Shown here in pieces: positions 44,868 through 54,174 of a DNA stretch of 64,000 bases. The position numbers and the translations under genes were made by a program. Source of the DNA: Gammaproteobacteria bacterium (GTDB lineage Bacteria; Pseudomonadota; Gammaproteobacteria; Eutrophobiales; Eutrophobiaceae); contig JAJDUB010000053.1 of the NCBI GenBank assembly GCA_022826885.1, positions 62,001 to 126,000 on the forward strand, written 5' to 3'. Position 1 is the stretch's first letter; each line of letters starts with the position of its first letter. The notes beneath the pieces were generated by a model that did no database searches, was not told where the DNA came from, and was given only the letters and a program-made list of their open reading frames with translations.

Positions 44868-47233
44868 TGCAGCGGCAGGCTGTCGCCGTACCCCGGTATG
44901 GCCTGGTTCAGGAGATCAACAGTCCTTTGACCGATGCTTCCCAGCCCCTTCAGCTCCAGTTGCAGGAAGAAACCGGTATTGAAATCGCCTTCCAGGTTGG
45001 ACAGGAAGCGCCGGCCGACGGCCTTGATGGCGAAACAGCAACCCTCGTATTCCATCCCGAAGAACAGGTCCAGTGTGCGGCCCTCGGACACCGCGTAGTT
45101 CCAGCGGCCCACGGCATTCAGCCTGTCTGTCAGGGGCCAACTGAACGACACGTCGGATTGTTCGATGTCCGTCGGGGTGCGCCGTATCTGGCCGGTCTCG
45201 GCCCGCCTTACCCGGTAAGCCAGGTTGACGACCTTGCTGCCCTCCGGGTTGTATTGCGCGGTGAGCGCCATTTTCCGGGTGAGACGGTCGTTGATGTCCC
45301 AGTAAATCTCCGCGCCCAGGGTCAGATCGTCACGCACGGAGGCGTCGGCCTCGATGATCAGCGGTGAGAGCAGGTCGTTTTCCGGTATGCCGATATCCAC
45401 CAGTTCACCGTGCGCGCCCAGGATCTGCCTGATGACGTCCTGGTCTTCCAGGTAAAATGACTGCGCCACCTGCAGCGAAGCGAGCTGTTTGCCCGAATCC
45501 CGGCTGATCAGCCGGCTGCCCAGGGCCAGGGTGACCTGGTTCGTGTCGCCGATGCGGTCGTAGCCGCTGAAACGGTTTTCCCGGAACAGGGCGTTATAGT
45601 CCAGGTTGAAAACGGACGAATCGAACACCGGCAGGTCGTTCTGGTCCTCGTACGGCACGTACAGGTAGAACAGCCGCGGTTCCAGCGTGTGCTGGAAGTC
45701 GCGGTCCCGCATCCGGAAATCCCGCTCCAGGAACACGCCGCTGTCCACGCTGACGATGGGCAGGGTCCGGTTCGGACTCTTTGTGAAAGGCCCCTGCCGG
45801 TCCAGTTCGTACTGGGTGAAGCGCACCCCGACCTTGGGCACCAGGAAAGCCGCCTGGGTGCGTATCGGGTAGCTGATGGACGGGTACAGGTCGGCGCGGA
45901 ACCCGGTCACGTCCACCGTGACCCCGGCCTCGCCGGTCCGGTCGAAATAGGTGAAATCCGTCAGCAGGTTGAGGTTGATTTTCTTGTTGCCGCTCAGGGG
46001 GCGGTACCTGAATTGCAGGCGCGGCAGGTTTTTATAGGGCCTGGAAGTCACCGCGATACTCTGGTCGACAATCTGGTAGCTGTGCAGGCGGCCCAGCACG
46101 CTCCAGTTGCGCCCGCGGTAGGTCAGGTCCGCCCGGCGCGGCAGGAAGCGGGTAGAGGAAATGGCCAGGTCGGTGCCGAAATCCTCCAGGTATTCCGGGT
46201 CCGAGGCCCGGTTGTAATTCACGTACAGTTTGCCCCGGCCGAGGAAGGACTGGTTGAGTTCGATATTGATCATGCTGCGGTCGCGGTCGCCGAAGCCGAC
46301 GTCGCCGGGCAGGTATTCAAGACTCACCTGGCCCTCGCCTCCCGTGACCAGGTAGCGGTATTCGAGCATGCCCATGACGCCGCTGTTGGCCAGCACCCTG
46401 GGCGTGATGGTCGCGTCCATGTTGGGCGAGATATTCCAGTAATAGGGCAACCGGGTCTCAAACCCGCCGTGGCTGTTCTTGCCGATGCCCGGCGCGAGAA
46501 AGCCGGATTTGCGGTCCCTGCTCAGGGGAAAGGTGAAGTAGGGCGCATAGAATACCGGGATGTCCTTGATCTTGAGGACGATGTTCCTGCCCGAACCGCG
46601 GTCCGTGTTATGGTCGAGCGTCAGTTCCCGCGCGCTGATGCGCCAGAAATTCTCCTCGATGCCGCCGCCGTTCTCCGGCGCGCAGGTGGTGAACGTCATG
46701 CCTTCCCCGGAAGTGAGGGTCCCGGGGTCGATGAACAGTTCATCGGCCCTGCCCCGGGCGTCGCTGTCTGGCAGGTAGTATTCGGCGCCGGACACGGTTG
46801 CCGTGCTGTCCTCAATGTCGATCCGGGCGCCCTCGCCGGCCAGGAACAGCGATTCCTCCCAGAACTTCACGTCGCCGGACAGGTCGACGATACTCTCCGG
46901 GTCGTTGTACACCGCGTCGTCCGCGCGCGCCTGCCATGTGTCCGTGGACATCTCGACGGACCCCGTCAGGTGCGAGATACCCTGTTCGGTGAGGTCGATG
47001 CTGTCGGCATTGACGTAGGTATCGCCTTCCTCCCTCTCGACATCGACCACCGGCCGCTCAGGCACCTGGAACACGATGGGGCAGAACGGCCCGCCGGCAA
47101 CCGGCGTCTCCTGCGCCGGGGCCGCCCCGGTCCACAGCAGGGCCACTAATATAATGTGCCGCCACGGGCGGCAAGTTGTCTTACTGGATTCCCGCCTGCG
47201 CGGGAATGACGCCCGAAAAGACAGGACACCCAT
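44864..47233 (-). CDS. lptD: LPS-assembly protein LptD
   Basis: LptD is the outer-membrane beta-barrel that inserts LPS with LptE. The C-terminal barrel runs from about residue 250 to the end. The N-terminal periplasmic domain contains VNADSIDLTEQGISHLTGSV and GSVEMSTDTWQARADDAVYN, a typical LptA-like repeat. The start is uncertain: the signal (WRHIILVALLWTGAAPAQ) is in frame with ATG 47233, whose ATG is the centre of a TGGGTGTCC repeat. ATG 47284 has an AGGA ribosome site but adds a repeat-encoded segment. Length is about 789 residues with the first choice, 806 with the second. Confidence 0.94.
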   Translation of the reverse strand: MGVLSFRASFPRRRESSKTTCRPWRHIILVALLWTGAAPAQETPVAGGPFCPIVFQVPERPVVDVEREEGDTYVNADSIDLTEQGISHLTGSVEMSTDTWQARADDAVYNDPESIVDLSGDVKFWEESLFLAGEGARIDIEDSTATVSGAEYYLPDSDARGRADELFIDPGTLTSGEGMTFTTCAPENGGGIEENFWRISARELTLDHNTDRGSGRNIVLKIKDIPVFYAPYFTFPLSRDRKSGFLAPGIGKNSHGGFETRLPYYWNISPNMDATITPRVLANSGVMGMLEYRYLVTGGEGQVSLEYLPGDVGFGDRDRSMINIELNQSFLGRGKLYVNYNRASDPEYLEDFGTDLAISSTRFLPRRADLTYRGRNWSVLGRLHSYQIVDQSIAVTSRPYKNLPRLQFRYRPLSGNKKINLNLLTDFTYFDRTGEAGVTVDVTGFRADLYPSISYPIRTQAAFLVPKVGVRFTQYELDRQGPFTKSPNRTLPIVSVDSGVFLERDFRMRDRDFQHTLEPRLFYLYVPYEDQNDLPVFDSSVFNLDYNALFRENRFSGYDRIGDTNQVTLALGSRLISRDSGKQLASLQVAQSFYLEDQDVIRQILGAHGELVDIGIPENDLLSPLIIEADASVRDDLTLGAEIYWDINDRLTRKMALTAQYNPEGSKVVNLAYRVRRAETGQIRRTPTDIEQSDVSFSWPLTDRLNAVGRWNYAVSEGRTLDLFFGMEYEGCCFAIKAVGRRFLSNLEGDFNTGFFLQLELKGLGSIGQRTVDLLNQAIPGYGDSLPLQ

Positions 47234-47308
47234 ATAATTTTGGTGGGTGTCCTGTCTTTTATATGGGTGTCTTGTAAAAGGCATCGTCATTCCTGCGAAT
47301 GCAGGAAT
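47188..47308. repeat. GGACACCCA repeat cluster 4 inside the lptD leader, flanked by two ATTCC-type palindromes
   Basis: One direct copy starts at 47224, an inverted copy at 47244, and a variant inverted copy (TGGGTGTCT) at 47264. They are flanked by the palindromes ATTCCCGCCTGCGCGGGAAT (47188-47207) and ATTCCTGCGAATGCAGGAAT (47289-47308). The first fits the form ATTCCC-N8-GGGAAT, as in the neisserial dRS3 element. The whole composite lies at, and probably within, the 5' end of the lptD frame. Confidence 0.88.
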
Positions 47309-47358
47309 CCAGTCAAATACCGCGTCGCCCGGAGGGCGACTCTTTATTACCGGACCCA

Positions 47359-47925
47359 TCATGTCTTCGGCAACGTGACCCCTGTCTGGCCCTGGTACTT
47401 CCCCTTCCTGTCCATGTAGGACGTCTCGCAGGCCTCATCGGATTGCAGGAAGATCACCTGGGCGACCCCCTCGTTGGCATAAATCTTCGCCGGCAGCGGT
47501 GACGTATTGGAAAACTCCAGGGTGACGTGGCCCTCCCATTCCGGTTCCAGCGGCGTCACGTTGACGATGATGCCGCAGCGGGCATAAGTGGACTTGCCCA
47601 GGCATATCGTCAGCACGTCCCGGGGGATGCGGAAATACTCGACGGTGCTGGCCAGGGCGAACGAATTGGGCGGGATGATGCAGACGTCCCCCTTGAAGTC
47701 CACGAAACTGTCCTCGTCGAAACCCTTCGGGTCGACGACGGCGGAATTGATGTTGGTGAAAATCTTGAACTCATCCGAGCAGCGTACGTCATAGCCGTAA
47801 CTGGAAGTGCCGTAAGACACCAGCGGCGTGGAACCGTTGTGTTTGACCTGCCGGGGCGAAAACGGTTCAATCAGGCCCCGGGTCTCGGCCATCTCGCGAA
47901 TCCATTTATCGCTCTTTACCGGCAT
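47359..47925 (-). CDS. dcd: dCTP deaminase
   Basis: Dcd deaminates dCTP to dUTP. The 188-residue protein has the family N-terminus (SDKWIREMA) and the conserved [20 protein letters not shown] near residue 36. The catalytic [20 protein letters not shown] region and [20 protein letters not shown] with the active-site glutamate follow. It starts directly at the mrp stop, so the two genes form one transcript. Confidence 0.97.
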   Translation of the reverse strand: MPVKSDKWIREMAETRGLIEPFSPRQVKHNGSTPLVSYGTSSYGYDVRCSDEFKIFTNINSAVVDPKGFDEDSFVDFKGDVCIIPPNSFALASTVEYFRIPRDVLTICLGKSTYARCGIIVNVTPLEPEWEGHVTLEFSNTSPLPAKIYANEGVAQVIFLQSDEACETSYMDRKGKYQGQTGVTLPKT

Positions 47926-49017
47926 TCATGCGTTCTCGACGACGATTTTCGGGAACCTGGCGCTGTAGTCTTTCGCCCGTAACGACAATCTCGCCGCGGC
48001 CTTGCGGGAGATGGCGCGGTAAGTCTCGGAAATGGGTGAATCCGGCTCCATCGCCACGGTGGGCCGGCCGTTGTCCACGCCCTCGCGGATGCCGGTCTCC
48101 AGGGGCAGGGAACCGAGCAGGTCGACGTCATACTGCTCCGCCATCTGCAGCCCGCCGCCGCTGCCGAAGATGTGCTCCTCGTGGCCGCACTTGCTGCAGA
48201 TATGGGTGCTCATGTTCTCCACGATGCCCAGCACCGGGACCTCGACCTTTTCGAACATTTTCAGGCCCTTGCGGGCGTCCAGCAGGGCGATGTCCTGGGG
48301 CGTGGTCACGATGATGGCGCCCGACACCGGGATTTTCTGGCACAGGGTCAACTGGATGTCGCCGGTGCCCGGCGGCAGGTCGATGACCAGGTAATCCAGG
48401 TCCGACCAGTTGGTGTCGCCCAGCAACTGCTCCAGCGCCGAAGTGACCATGGGGCCGCGCCAGATCATCGGCGTCTCCTCGTTCACCAGGTAGCCGATGG
48501 ACATGGATTGCAGGTGGTAACTGATGTTCGGTTCGATGGATTTGCCGTCATGGCTGTCCGGCTTGGCGCGGCAGCCCAGCATGCGCGGCTGGCTCGGCCC
48601 GTAGATGTCCGCATCCAGGATGCCCGTCTTCGCCCCTTCCGCATGCAGCGCCAGCGCCAGGTTCACGGCCGTCGTCGATTTGCCCACGCCGCCCTTGCCG
48701 GACGCCACCGCGATGGTATTCTTCACGTTGTCTACGGGTTTCACGCCGCGCTGCACCGCGTGGGACCTGATATCGGTACTGACGCCGATATCGACGTGCT
48801 TCACGCCCGGAATGTGCCGCAACTGCCCGCTGATCGCATCCCGCAGCGCGTCTATGTATCCGTTCGCCGGGTAACCCATTTGCAGGGAAATTCTGATGTT
48901 ATCTCCATCGATTTGAATATCCTTGACCATTTCGGCGGACACCAGATCTTTTTCCAGGTTGATGTCCCGCACCTGTGCCAGCGCAGCTTCAATTGCCCCA
49001 CGACTCGTTATAGACAT
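47926..49017 (-). CDS. apbC: Mrp/ApbC/NBP35-type P-loop ATPase, Fe-S cluster carrier
   Basis: A 363-residue Fe-S scaffold of the Mrp/Nbp35 family. An N-terminal MIP18-like domain (residues 1-90) is followed by the deviant Walker A VASGKGGVGKSTTAVNLALA near 107. Later come Walker B (YLVIDLPPGTGD) and the C-terminal CSKCG with two cysteines for cluster binding. It is usually next to metG, as here, but the genes are divergent across a 322-base repeat-filled gap. Confidence 0.95.
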   Translation of the reverse strand: MSITSRGAIEAALAQVRDINLEKDLVSAEMVKDIQIDGDNIRISLQMGYPANGYIDALRDAISGQLRHIPGVKHVDIGVSTDIRSHAVQRGVKPVDNVKNTIAVASGKGGVGKSTTAVNLALALHAEGAKTGILDADIYGPSQPRMLGCRAKPDSHDGKSIEPNISYHLQSMSIGYLVNEETPMIWRGPMVTSALEQLLGDTNWSDLDYLVIDLPPGTGDIQLTLCQKIPVSGAIIVTTPQDIALLDARKGLKMFEKVEVPVLGIVENMSTHICSKCGHEEHIFGSGGGLQMAEQYDVDLLGSLPLETGIREGVDNGRPTVAMEPDSPISETYRAISRKAAARLSLRAKDYSARFPKIVVENA

Positions 49018-49059
49018 GAAACACCCGTCACGTAAGTTCCAAAGTAACTATTTTACACA

Positions 49060-49312
49060 AATCCGGGACACCCATAAATCACAAATCCGGGACACCCACA
49101 AATTACGTCGCAAGATCGCTCCAACTACCCCGACTATATGGGGGCGCGCAAATCGGGGACGCGCAAATCGGGGACACCCATAAATTATGCAAATTCGGGA
49201 CACCCATAAATTACGTCACAACATCGCTCCAACTACCCCGACTATATGGGTGTCCCAATTTTCTCTTCCCAAGTTTCTCTGAAAAAGAAATTATGGGTGT
49301 CCTGAACTTTTC
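49060..49312. repeat. GGACACCCA repeat cluster 5 (4 direct, 2 inverted) with two 43-bp direct repeats
   Basis: Direct copies start at 49066, 49090, 49172 and 49198; inverted copies start at 49247 and 49294. A 43-base block (AAATTACGTCGCAAGATCGC... to the GGG of TATATGGG) at 49100-49143 is repeated at 49208-49250 with two mismatches. The cluster fills the 322-base gap between the divergent mrp and metG; I see no other element in it. No Shine-Dalgarno is apparent before metG. Confidence 0.93.
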
Positions 49313-49339
49313 CGTAGAAGATTATGGTAAGTTGTCGCA

Positions 49340-51523
49340 ATGACGGAACCACGGCGTAAAATCTTTGTCACGAGCGCATTGCCCTATGCGAATGCGTCGA
49401 TCCATATCGGCCACCTGCTGGAGGCGATCCAGACCGATATCTGGGTGCGCTTCCAGAAGCTGCGCGGCCACGACTGCCTGTACATCTGCGCGGACGACGC
49501 CCACGGCACGCCCATCATGCTGAGCGCAGACAGCCAGGGCATTACCCCGGAACAGTTGATCGACCGCATCCATGCCGAACACGAACGCGACTACGCCGGC
49601 TTCGGGGTCGGTTTCGACAACTTCCATACCACCCATTCCGGGGAAAACCGGGAGTTCGCGGAGAACATCTACGCCCGCCTCGACGCCGCAGGCCACATCA
49701 AGCGCCGCACCATCACGCAGTTCTACGACCCGGTAAAGGAAATGTTCCTGCCGGACCGGTTCATCCGCGGCGAATGCCCGTTCTGCGGCGCACAGGACCA
49801 GTACGGCGACAGTTGCGAGTCCTGCAACCGCACCTATACGCCCACGGACCTGGTCAACCCGGTATCGTCCATATCCGGGGCGACGCCGGTGGAAAAGGAA
49901 TCCGAGCATTACTTTTTCGATCTGCCTGCGTTCGAGGCCGTATTGCGCGACTGGGTCGGCGCCGGGCACCTGCAGCCGGAGGTCGCCAACAAGCTGGACG
50001 AATGGTTCGACGCAGGGTTGAGGGAATGGGACATCTCCAGGGACGCGCCGTATTTCGGTTTCGAGATCCCCGGCGCGCCGGGCAAGTATTTCTACGTGTG
50101 GGTGGACGCCCCCATGGGCTATTTCGCCAGCCTGAAGAACCTTCTGGATCGGCAGGGCAGGGACGTGGAGGAGTACATCGGCGCCGGCAGCAGCGCCGAG
50201 ATGTACCACTTCATCGGCAAGGACATCATGTACTTCCATACCCTGTTCTGGCCGGCCCTGCTGCACGGCAGCGGCCACCGCCTGCCCGACAACGTGTTCG
50301 TGCATGGCTTCCTCACCGCCAACGGCCAGAAAATGTCCAAGTCCCGGGGCACCTTCATCAATGCCCGCACCTACCTGGAGCACCTGGACCCGGAGTACCT
50401 GCGCTATTACTTCGCCGCCAAGTCGGGCAGCGGCGTGGATGACATCGACCTCAACCTGGAGGATTTCCGCCAGCGCGTGAACGCCGACCTGGTGGGCAAG
50501 GTGGTGAACGTCGCCAGCCGCTGCGCCGGGTTCATCCACAAACGCTTCGGCGGGAAGCTGGCCGCGGCCGTGCACGACCAGGCGCTGCTGCAGGAATTCA
50601 CCGGGGCCGCCGAGGCCATCGCGGCAGACTATGAAGCCCGGGAATACGCCCGCGCCATGCGCGGGATCATGGCCCTGGCTGACCGGGCGAACCAGTATAT
50701 CGACCGGCACAAGCCCTGGGAGATGGCCAGGTCCGACCCCGGCTCGGCCGAACTGCAACAGGTATGCTCCCTGGGCCTGAACCTGTTCCGCATCCTTATC
50801 ATCTACCTGAAACCGGTGCTGCCCGGCCTGACCCGGCGCGCCGAGGAGTTCCTCGGTGTCGAACCGCTGGCCTGGGACGGCCTGGACGCGCCGCTGCTGG
50901 ACCACCCGGTACAGAAATTCAAGCCACTGCTCACCCGGGTGGAACAGGCGCGCATCGACGCCGTAGTCGAGGCCAGCAAGGAAACCCTGGGAGCCGGGAA
51001 CGGCGGCGGGGAAAATGAGGACGGGGAAAATGAGGACACCCATGTTGTAAATACAGGCGGCAAAAGACAGGACACCCATAAAAAAGACAGGACACCCATA
51101 GAAATTGCAGGACACCCAAGCGAAAACGAAAACGAGGACACCCATGCCGTGAATGCAGATGCCGTCAACAAACACCTGGTTGAAGACCCCGTTGCCCCGG
51201 AGATTTCCTTCGATGAATTCACAAGAACAGACCTGCGCGTGGCGACAATCACCCACGCCTCCTACGTGGAAGGAGCGGACAAGCTACTGCAACTGACCCT
51301 GGACCTGGGCGGCGAGACCAGGAACGTATTCGCCGGCATCAGGAGCGCCTACCGGCCCGAAGACCTCATCGGCAGGCAGACGGTAATGGTGGCCAACCTG
51401 GCGCCCCGCAAAATGCGCTTCGGCGTCTCCGAAGGCATGGTCCTGGCCGCCGGCCCCGGCGGCAAGGACATCTACCTGCTCAGCCCCGACACAGGCGCCG
51501 CCCCAGGCATGAGAGTCAAGTAA
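49340..51523 (+). CDS. metG: Methionyl-tRNA synthetase with a repeat-expanded linker
   Basis: MetRS charges tRNA-Met. The 727-residue protein has the HIGH motif (IHIGHLLEA, residue 17), a zinc-binding domain ([17 protein letters not shown] near residue 145) and KMSKS ([10 protein letters not shown] near 332). It also has the C-terminal tRNA-binding OB domain ([20 protein letters not shown] near 620). Homologues of about 675 residues are shorter in the linker: residues about 553-613 contain five GGACACCCA words coding for EDTH, QDTH, RTPI, GHPS and EDTH, in three reading frames without a stop. The catalytic and anticodon-binding parts look intact, so the enzyme should work. Confidence 0.95.
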   Translation: MTEPRRKIFVTSALPYANASIHIGHLLEAIQTDIWVRFQKLRGHDCLYICADDAHGTPIMLSADSQGITPEQLIDRIHAEHERDYAGFGVGFDNFHTTHSGENREFAENIYARLDAAGHIKRRTITQFYDPVKEMFLPDRFIRGECPFCGAQDQYGDSCESCNRTYTPTDLVNPVSSISGATPVEKESEHYFFDLPAFEAVLRDWVGAGHLQPEVANKLDEWFDAGLREWDISRDAPYFGFEIPGAPGKYFYVWVDAPMGYFASLKNLLDRQGRDVEEYIGAGSSAEMYHFIGKDIMYFHTLFWPALLHGSGHRLPDNVFVHGFLTANGQKMSKSRGTFINARTYLEHLDPEYLRYYFAAKSGSGVDDIDLNLEDFRQRVNADLVGKVVNVASRCAGFIHKRFGGKLAAAVHDQALLQEFTGAAEAIAADYEAREYARAMRGIMALADRANQYIDRHKPWEMARSDPGSAELQQVCSLGLNLFRILIIYLKPVLPGLTRRAEEFLGVEPLAWDGLDAPLLDHPVQKFKPLLTRVEQARIDAVVEASKETLGAGNGGGENEDGENEDTHVVNTGGKRQDTHKKDRTPIEIAGHPSENENEDTHAVNADAVNKHLVEDPVAPEISFDEFTRTDLRVATITHASYVEGADKLLQLTLDLGGETRNVFAGIRSAYRPEDLIGRQTVMVANLAPRKMRFGVSEGMVLAAGPGGKDIYLLSPDTGAAPGMRVK
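51020..51146 (+). repeat. GGACACCCA repeat cluster 6, inside the metG coding sequence (5 direct copies)
   Basis: Copies start at 51034, 51070, 51090, 51110 and 51136, all in the same direction, in the linker between the catalytic core and the tRNA-binding domain. Local flanks are AAAGACA and AAAACGA. All three frames of GGACACCCAT lack stops. The length from 51020 to 51146 is 127 bases and the frame is kept overall. Confidence 0.93.
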
Positions 51524-51580
51524 AAGAGAGGACACCCAAGCAAAAGAGAGGACACCCAAGTAAATTACAGGACACCCATA
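51524..51580. repeat. GGACACCCA repeat cluster 7 upstream of rnfA (3 direct copies)
   Basis: Copies start at 51530, 51550 and 51570, each preceded by AAAGAGA or ATTACA. The cluster starts right after the metG stop and ends seven bases before the rnfA ATG; no other ribosome-binding site is visible, so the leader consists of the repeat itself. Confidence 0.92.
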
Positions 51581-51585
51581 GAACA

Positions 51586-52152
51586 ATGTCTGAATTAATA
51601 TTCATCCTGCTCGCAGCCTCCCTGGCCAACAACCTGGTGACCGATCACCTGCTCGGCGCAAGCCCTATGCTGGCGGCCGCACAAAGGCTCGACGTGGCAT
51701 TCGACATGGCAAAAGCCGTCATCGGTATCACCACTGCGGTCGCACTCATCACCTGGCTGCTGGACAACCTGCTCATTACCCCGCTAAACCTGGAAAACTA
51801 CCGCCTGCTCATCCTGGTGATGACCGTCGCCGGCGTCAGCCAGGTGCTCCGGACAATGCCGGGTAGGTACTGCCCGCGCCTGTTCGACCGGGACGGCAGG
51901 TTCTACCCGCTGCTGCTGTTGAACTGCATGCTGCTGGGCGTGATGCTGCTCGGCGCACAACAGGATACCGGCCCGCTCGGCGCCCTGGCGTACGGCGCCG
52001 GTGCCGGCCTGGGTTACTCCCTGGTGCTGCTTGGCTTCACCGCCATCAACCTGCGCCTGGAAGTCACCGATCTTCCGGCGCCCGTGAAGGGACTGCCCCT
52101 GCAGGTGATCACCCTCGGCCTGATCTCCCTGTCGTTCACGGCCATCATCTGA
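51586..52152 (+). CDS. rnfA: Rnf electron-transport complex subunit RnfA
   Basis: A 188-residue membrane protein with six hydrophobic helices, slightly shorter than the 193-residue norm. The N-terminus (LIFILLAASLANNLVTDHLL) and the C-terminus (LPAPVKGLPLQVITLGLISL) match RnfA, although sequence in the middle has drifted. RnfA pairs with RnfE in the membrane core of the complex that moves electrons between ferredoxin and NAD coupled to ion flow. rnfB follows after eight bases. Confidence 0.88.
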   Translation: MSELIFILLAASLANNLVTDHLLGASPMLAAAQRLDVAFDMAKAVIGITTAVALITWLLDNLLITPLNLENYRLLILVMTVAGVSQVLRTMPGRYCPRLFDRDGRFYPLLLLNCMLLGVMLLGAQQDTGPLGALAYGAGAGLGYSLVLLGFTAINLRLEVTDLPAPVKGLPLQVITLGLISLSFTAII

Positions 52153-52160
52153 TTCCCCCG

Positions 52161-52670
52161 ATGCTGGAACTGATTGTTGCGACCACGGCGCTATTTTTGC
52201 TGGGAGTATTGCCAGCCCTGCTGCTCTCTGGAAAAGATGAGGCCGGTCAAAGCGATCGGGAGAAAACCATCACGGCGATAGATGCTTTGCTGCCGCAGAC
52301 TCAATGCGGCGACTGTGGGTATCCCGGTTGCCTGCCCTATGCACAGGCTATCGCCGACTGGGACGTGTCCCTTAACTTATGTCCTCCCGGCGGTGACGCT
52401 ACCGTCAGGAAGCTGGAGAAACTGCTGGGAAAAAGTTACCGGCACACCCCCCCGCCCATGCTGGAGAGCGCTGTCGCCCTGATTGACGAGGAAACCTGTA
52501 TAGGCTGCGTAAAATGTATCGTTGCCTGTCCCGTAGACGCCATCGCCGGCAGTGCAAAACAACTCCACGCAGTCATCCCGGAATACTGCACAGGTTGCAA
52601 ACTATGTCTGCCTCCCTGCCCTGTAGACTGCATCACAATGATCCCCTACGAAGCCCCTATCACTTTCTAA
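52161..52670 (+). CDS. rnfB: Rnf complex Fe-S subunit RnfB
   Basis: A 169-residue RnfB with an N-terminal membrane helix (LIVATTALFLLGVLPALLL). The 4Fe-4S domain CGDCGYPGCLPYAQAI is near residue 50. Two ferredoxin-type clusters are present in the second half: CIGCVKCIVACPVD near 114 and CTGCKLCLPPCPVDC near 143. All cysteines are present. In the usual operon rnfCDGE would follow; instead the next 120 bases are a repeat cluster, then the RAYT gene, and rnfCDG lie inverted downstream. Confidence 0.9.
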   Translation: MLELIVATTALFLLGVLPALLLSGKDEAGQSDREKTITAIDALLPQTQCGDCGYPGCLPYAQAIADWDVSLNLCPPGGDATVRKLEKLLGKSYRHTPPPMLESAVALIDEETCIGCVKCIVACPVDAIAGSAKQLHAVIPEYCTGCKLCLPPCPVDCITMIPYEAPITF

Positions 52671-52679
52671 ACCAGCACT

Positions 52680-52796
52680 TTCTAAAGCAGGACACCCATA
52701 AATTCAGGGAGTCCCTGAACCAAGTCCCTGAACCAGGACACCCACAAATTTCGAGCGTCAACAATTTTATGATGCAACTTATGGGTGTCCTGCAAA
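52680..52796. repeat. GGACACCCA repeat cluster 8 (2 direct, 1 inverted), left breakpoint of the rnf split
   Basis: Direct copies start at 52690 and 52736; an inverted copy starts at 52782. The first part also repeats the rnfB tail CACTTTCTAAA. The cluster lies between rnfB and the RAYT gene. Confidence 0.92.
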
Positions 52797-52870
52797 TTAA
52801 TTTAATTGACATCGAACTGCGTGCCGGTATAATCAGTATTCTGGGAATAACCTACTATTTGGAGGGATCC

Positions 52871-53836
52871 ATGACCACATCTCGAAGTCAACAGATCTGC
52901 CTGACTGAAACCTGTTATTATCACTGTATTTCCCGTTGTGTTCGCCGTGCATTCCTGTGCGGTTATGACGAATATTCCGGGAAAAGCTATCAACATCGTC
53001 GAGACTGGGTGGAACAACAACTGCTCAGACAATCCCGGGCATTTTGCATCGATGTGGCGGGTTACGCCGTAATGTCAAATCATTTTCATGTGATTATCAG
53101 AGTTAATCCAGAACTGGCTGCTTCCCTCTCTGCTGAAGCGATACTTGACCGCTGGCAACAGCTATACCGCCTTGATCCGCTTATGGCCCGCTTCAAAGAA
53201 GGAGACGTGCTAACAGATGATGAAAAGCATATTGTCGATAATGAGATTGTTAGGATGCGTGATGTCCTGATGAGCATTAGCCGTTTCATGGGATATCTGA
53301 ATGAACGTATCGCCCGCAGAGCTAATGCAGAGGATGGCTGCAAGGGCCGATTTTGGGAAGGACGCTTCCGCTCACAGGCCTTACTTGATGAAGTCGCTTT
53401 GCTGCAATGCTTGGCCTATGTGGATTTAAACCCTGTTCGAGCCGGTATCAGCCAAAACCCATTGCAATCAGAGTACACCTCCATTAAACGACGACTGGAC
53501 GGTAACAGCTCCGACCTGCTGGAATTCAAAACGGATAAACCGGGAAAGATGTCGGAGAATTACAACGAACTTCCGTTTCATATTAAAGACTATCTGGAGA
53601 TACTTGAGTGGTCGGGCTGTATTATTCAGGGGGATAAACGTGAAGCTATCACTGAAAACGCACCCGCCTTGATTGAGAAATTCGTTATAGAGCCGACTCG
53701 TTGGCATGCAGCGATGAAGCCTCCTCTACCCTGGCATCAGAAGGCGTTAGGGTCAGCCAGAAATATAAAGAAGTACTGTGAAGCAATTGGCCAACGTTGG
53801 CTGCGTCAGGCCGATTATGCGTTAAATTATACTTAA
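52871..53836 (+). CDS. REP-associated tyrosine transposase (RAYT, IS200/Y1_Tnp-like)
   Basis: A 321-residue single-strand transposase of the RAYT group. The HUH metal motif is in MSNHFHVIIRV near residue 78, and the catalytic tyrosine lies in LAYVDLNPVRAGI near residue 180. The start is ATG 52871 with GGAGGG five bases upstream; the frame extends further left but the extra part is not family-like. RAYTs are single-copy genes that act on REP palindromes. This one is flanked on both sides by GGACACCCA clusters (52680-52796 and 54010-54092), making it the obvious candidate for their mobilisation. It interrupts the rnf operon. Confidence 0.88.
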   Translation: MTTSRSQQICLTETCYYHCISRCVRRAFLCGYDEYSGKSYQHRRDWVEQQLLRQSRAFCIDVAGYAVMSNHFHVIIRVNPELAASLSAEAILDRWQQLYRLDPLMARFKEGDVLTDDEKHIVDNEIVRMRDVLMSISRFMGYLNERIARRANAEDGCKGRFWEGRFRSQALLDEVALLQCLAYVDLNPVRAGISQNPLQSEYTSIKRRLDGNSSDLLEFKTDKPGKMSENYNELPFHIKDYLEILEWSGCIIQGDKREAITENAPALIEKFVIEPTRWHAAMKPPLPWHQKALGSARNIKKYCEAIGQRWLRQADYALNYT

Positions 53837-54009
53837 TCCCTCAAGAGCTACCTTACATCGCTTCCTGGCAGGTGGGTTGCCCCTGTTTGGAATCTCGTTC
53901 TGGAGCATATAAAACGCTCGCAGATGCTTGTGTGTTTCATAACATTTTTCTCCCAAAAGTCTGAGGAAATATTACTCATCACGTTGTCTTGCAGAGTTTT
54001 TGTGAAAAT

Positions 54010-54092
54010 CGAAAATTCGGGGAAAATTCGGGGACACCCAATAGAGAAAATTCGGGGACACCCAATAGAATAATTATGGGTGTCCTGCAATT
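54010..54092. repeat. GGACACCCA repeat cluster 9 (2 direct, 1 inverted) downstream of RAYT
   Basis: Direct copies start at 54032 and 54056 with the local flank GAAAATTCGG; an inverted copy starts at 54077. It lies in the 338-base gap between the RAYT stop and the rnfG stop, in which I see no gene. Confidence 0.92.
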
Positions 54093-54174
54093 TACTTAAC
54101 CCTCTAACTCTTTTCATGCCACGTCCTTCCCGGCGGGCTTCCATGTAAATCCCGAAGGGACAGCTTATTTCCGG

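Noticed and set aside
45689-47149. A long open frame on + across lptD
   Set aside because: Antisense to LptD; no signal, domain or ribosome site.
49322-51256. A 644-codon open frame on - across metG
   Set aside because: Antisense to MetRS with HIGH and KMSKS; translated sequence is low-complexity and family-free.
52514-52870. N-terminal extension of the RAYT frame
   Set aside because: It overlaps rnfB and repeat cluster 8; ATG 52871 has a strong GGAGGG ribosome site and the family N-terminus.
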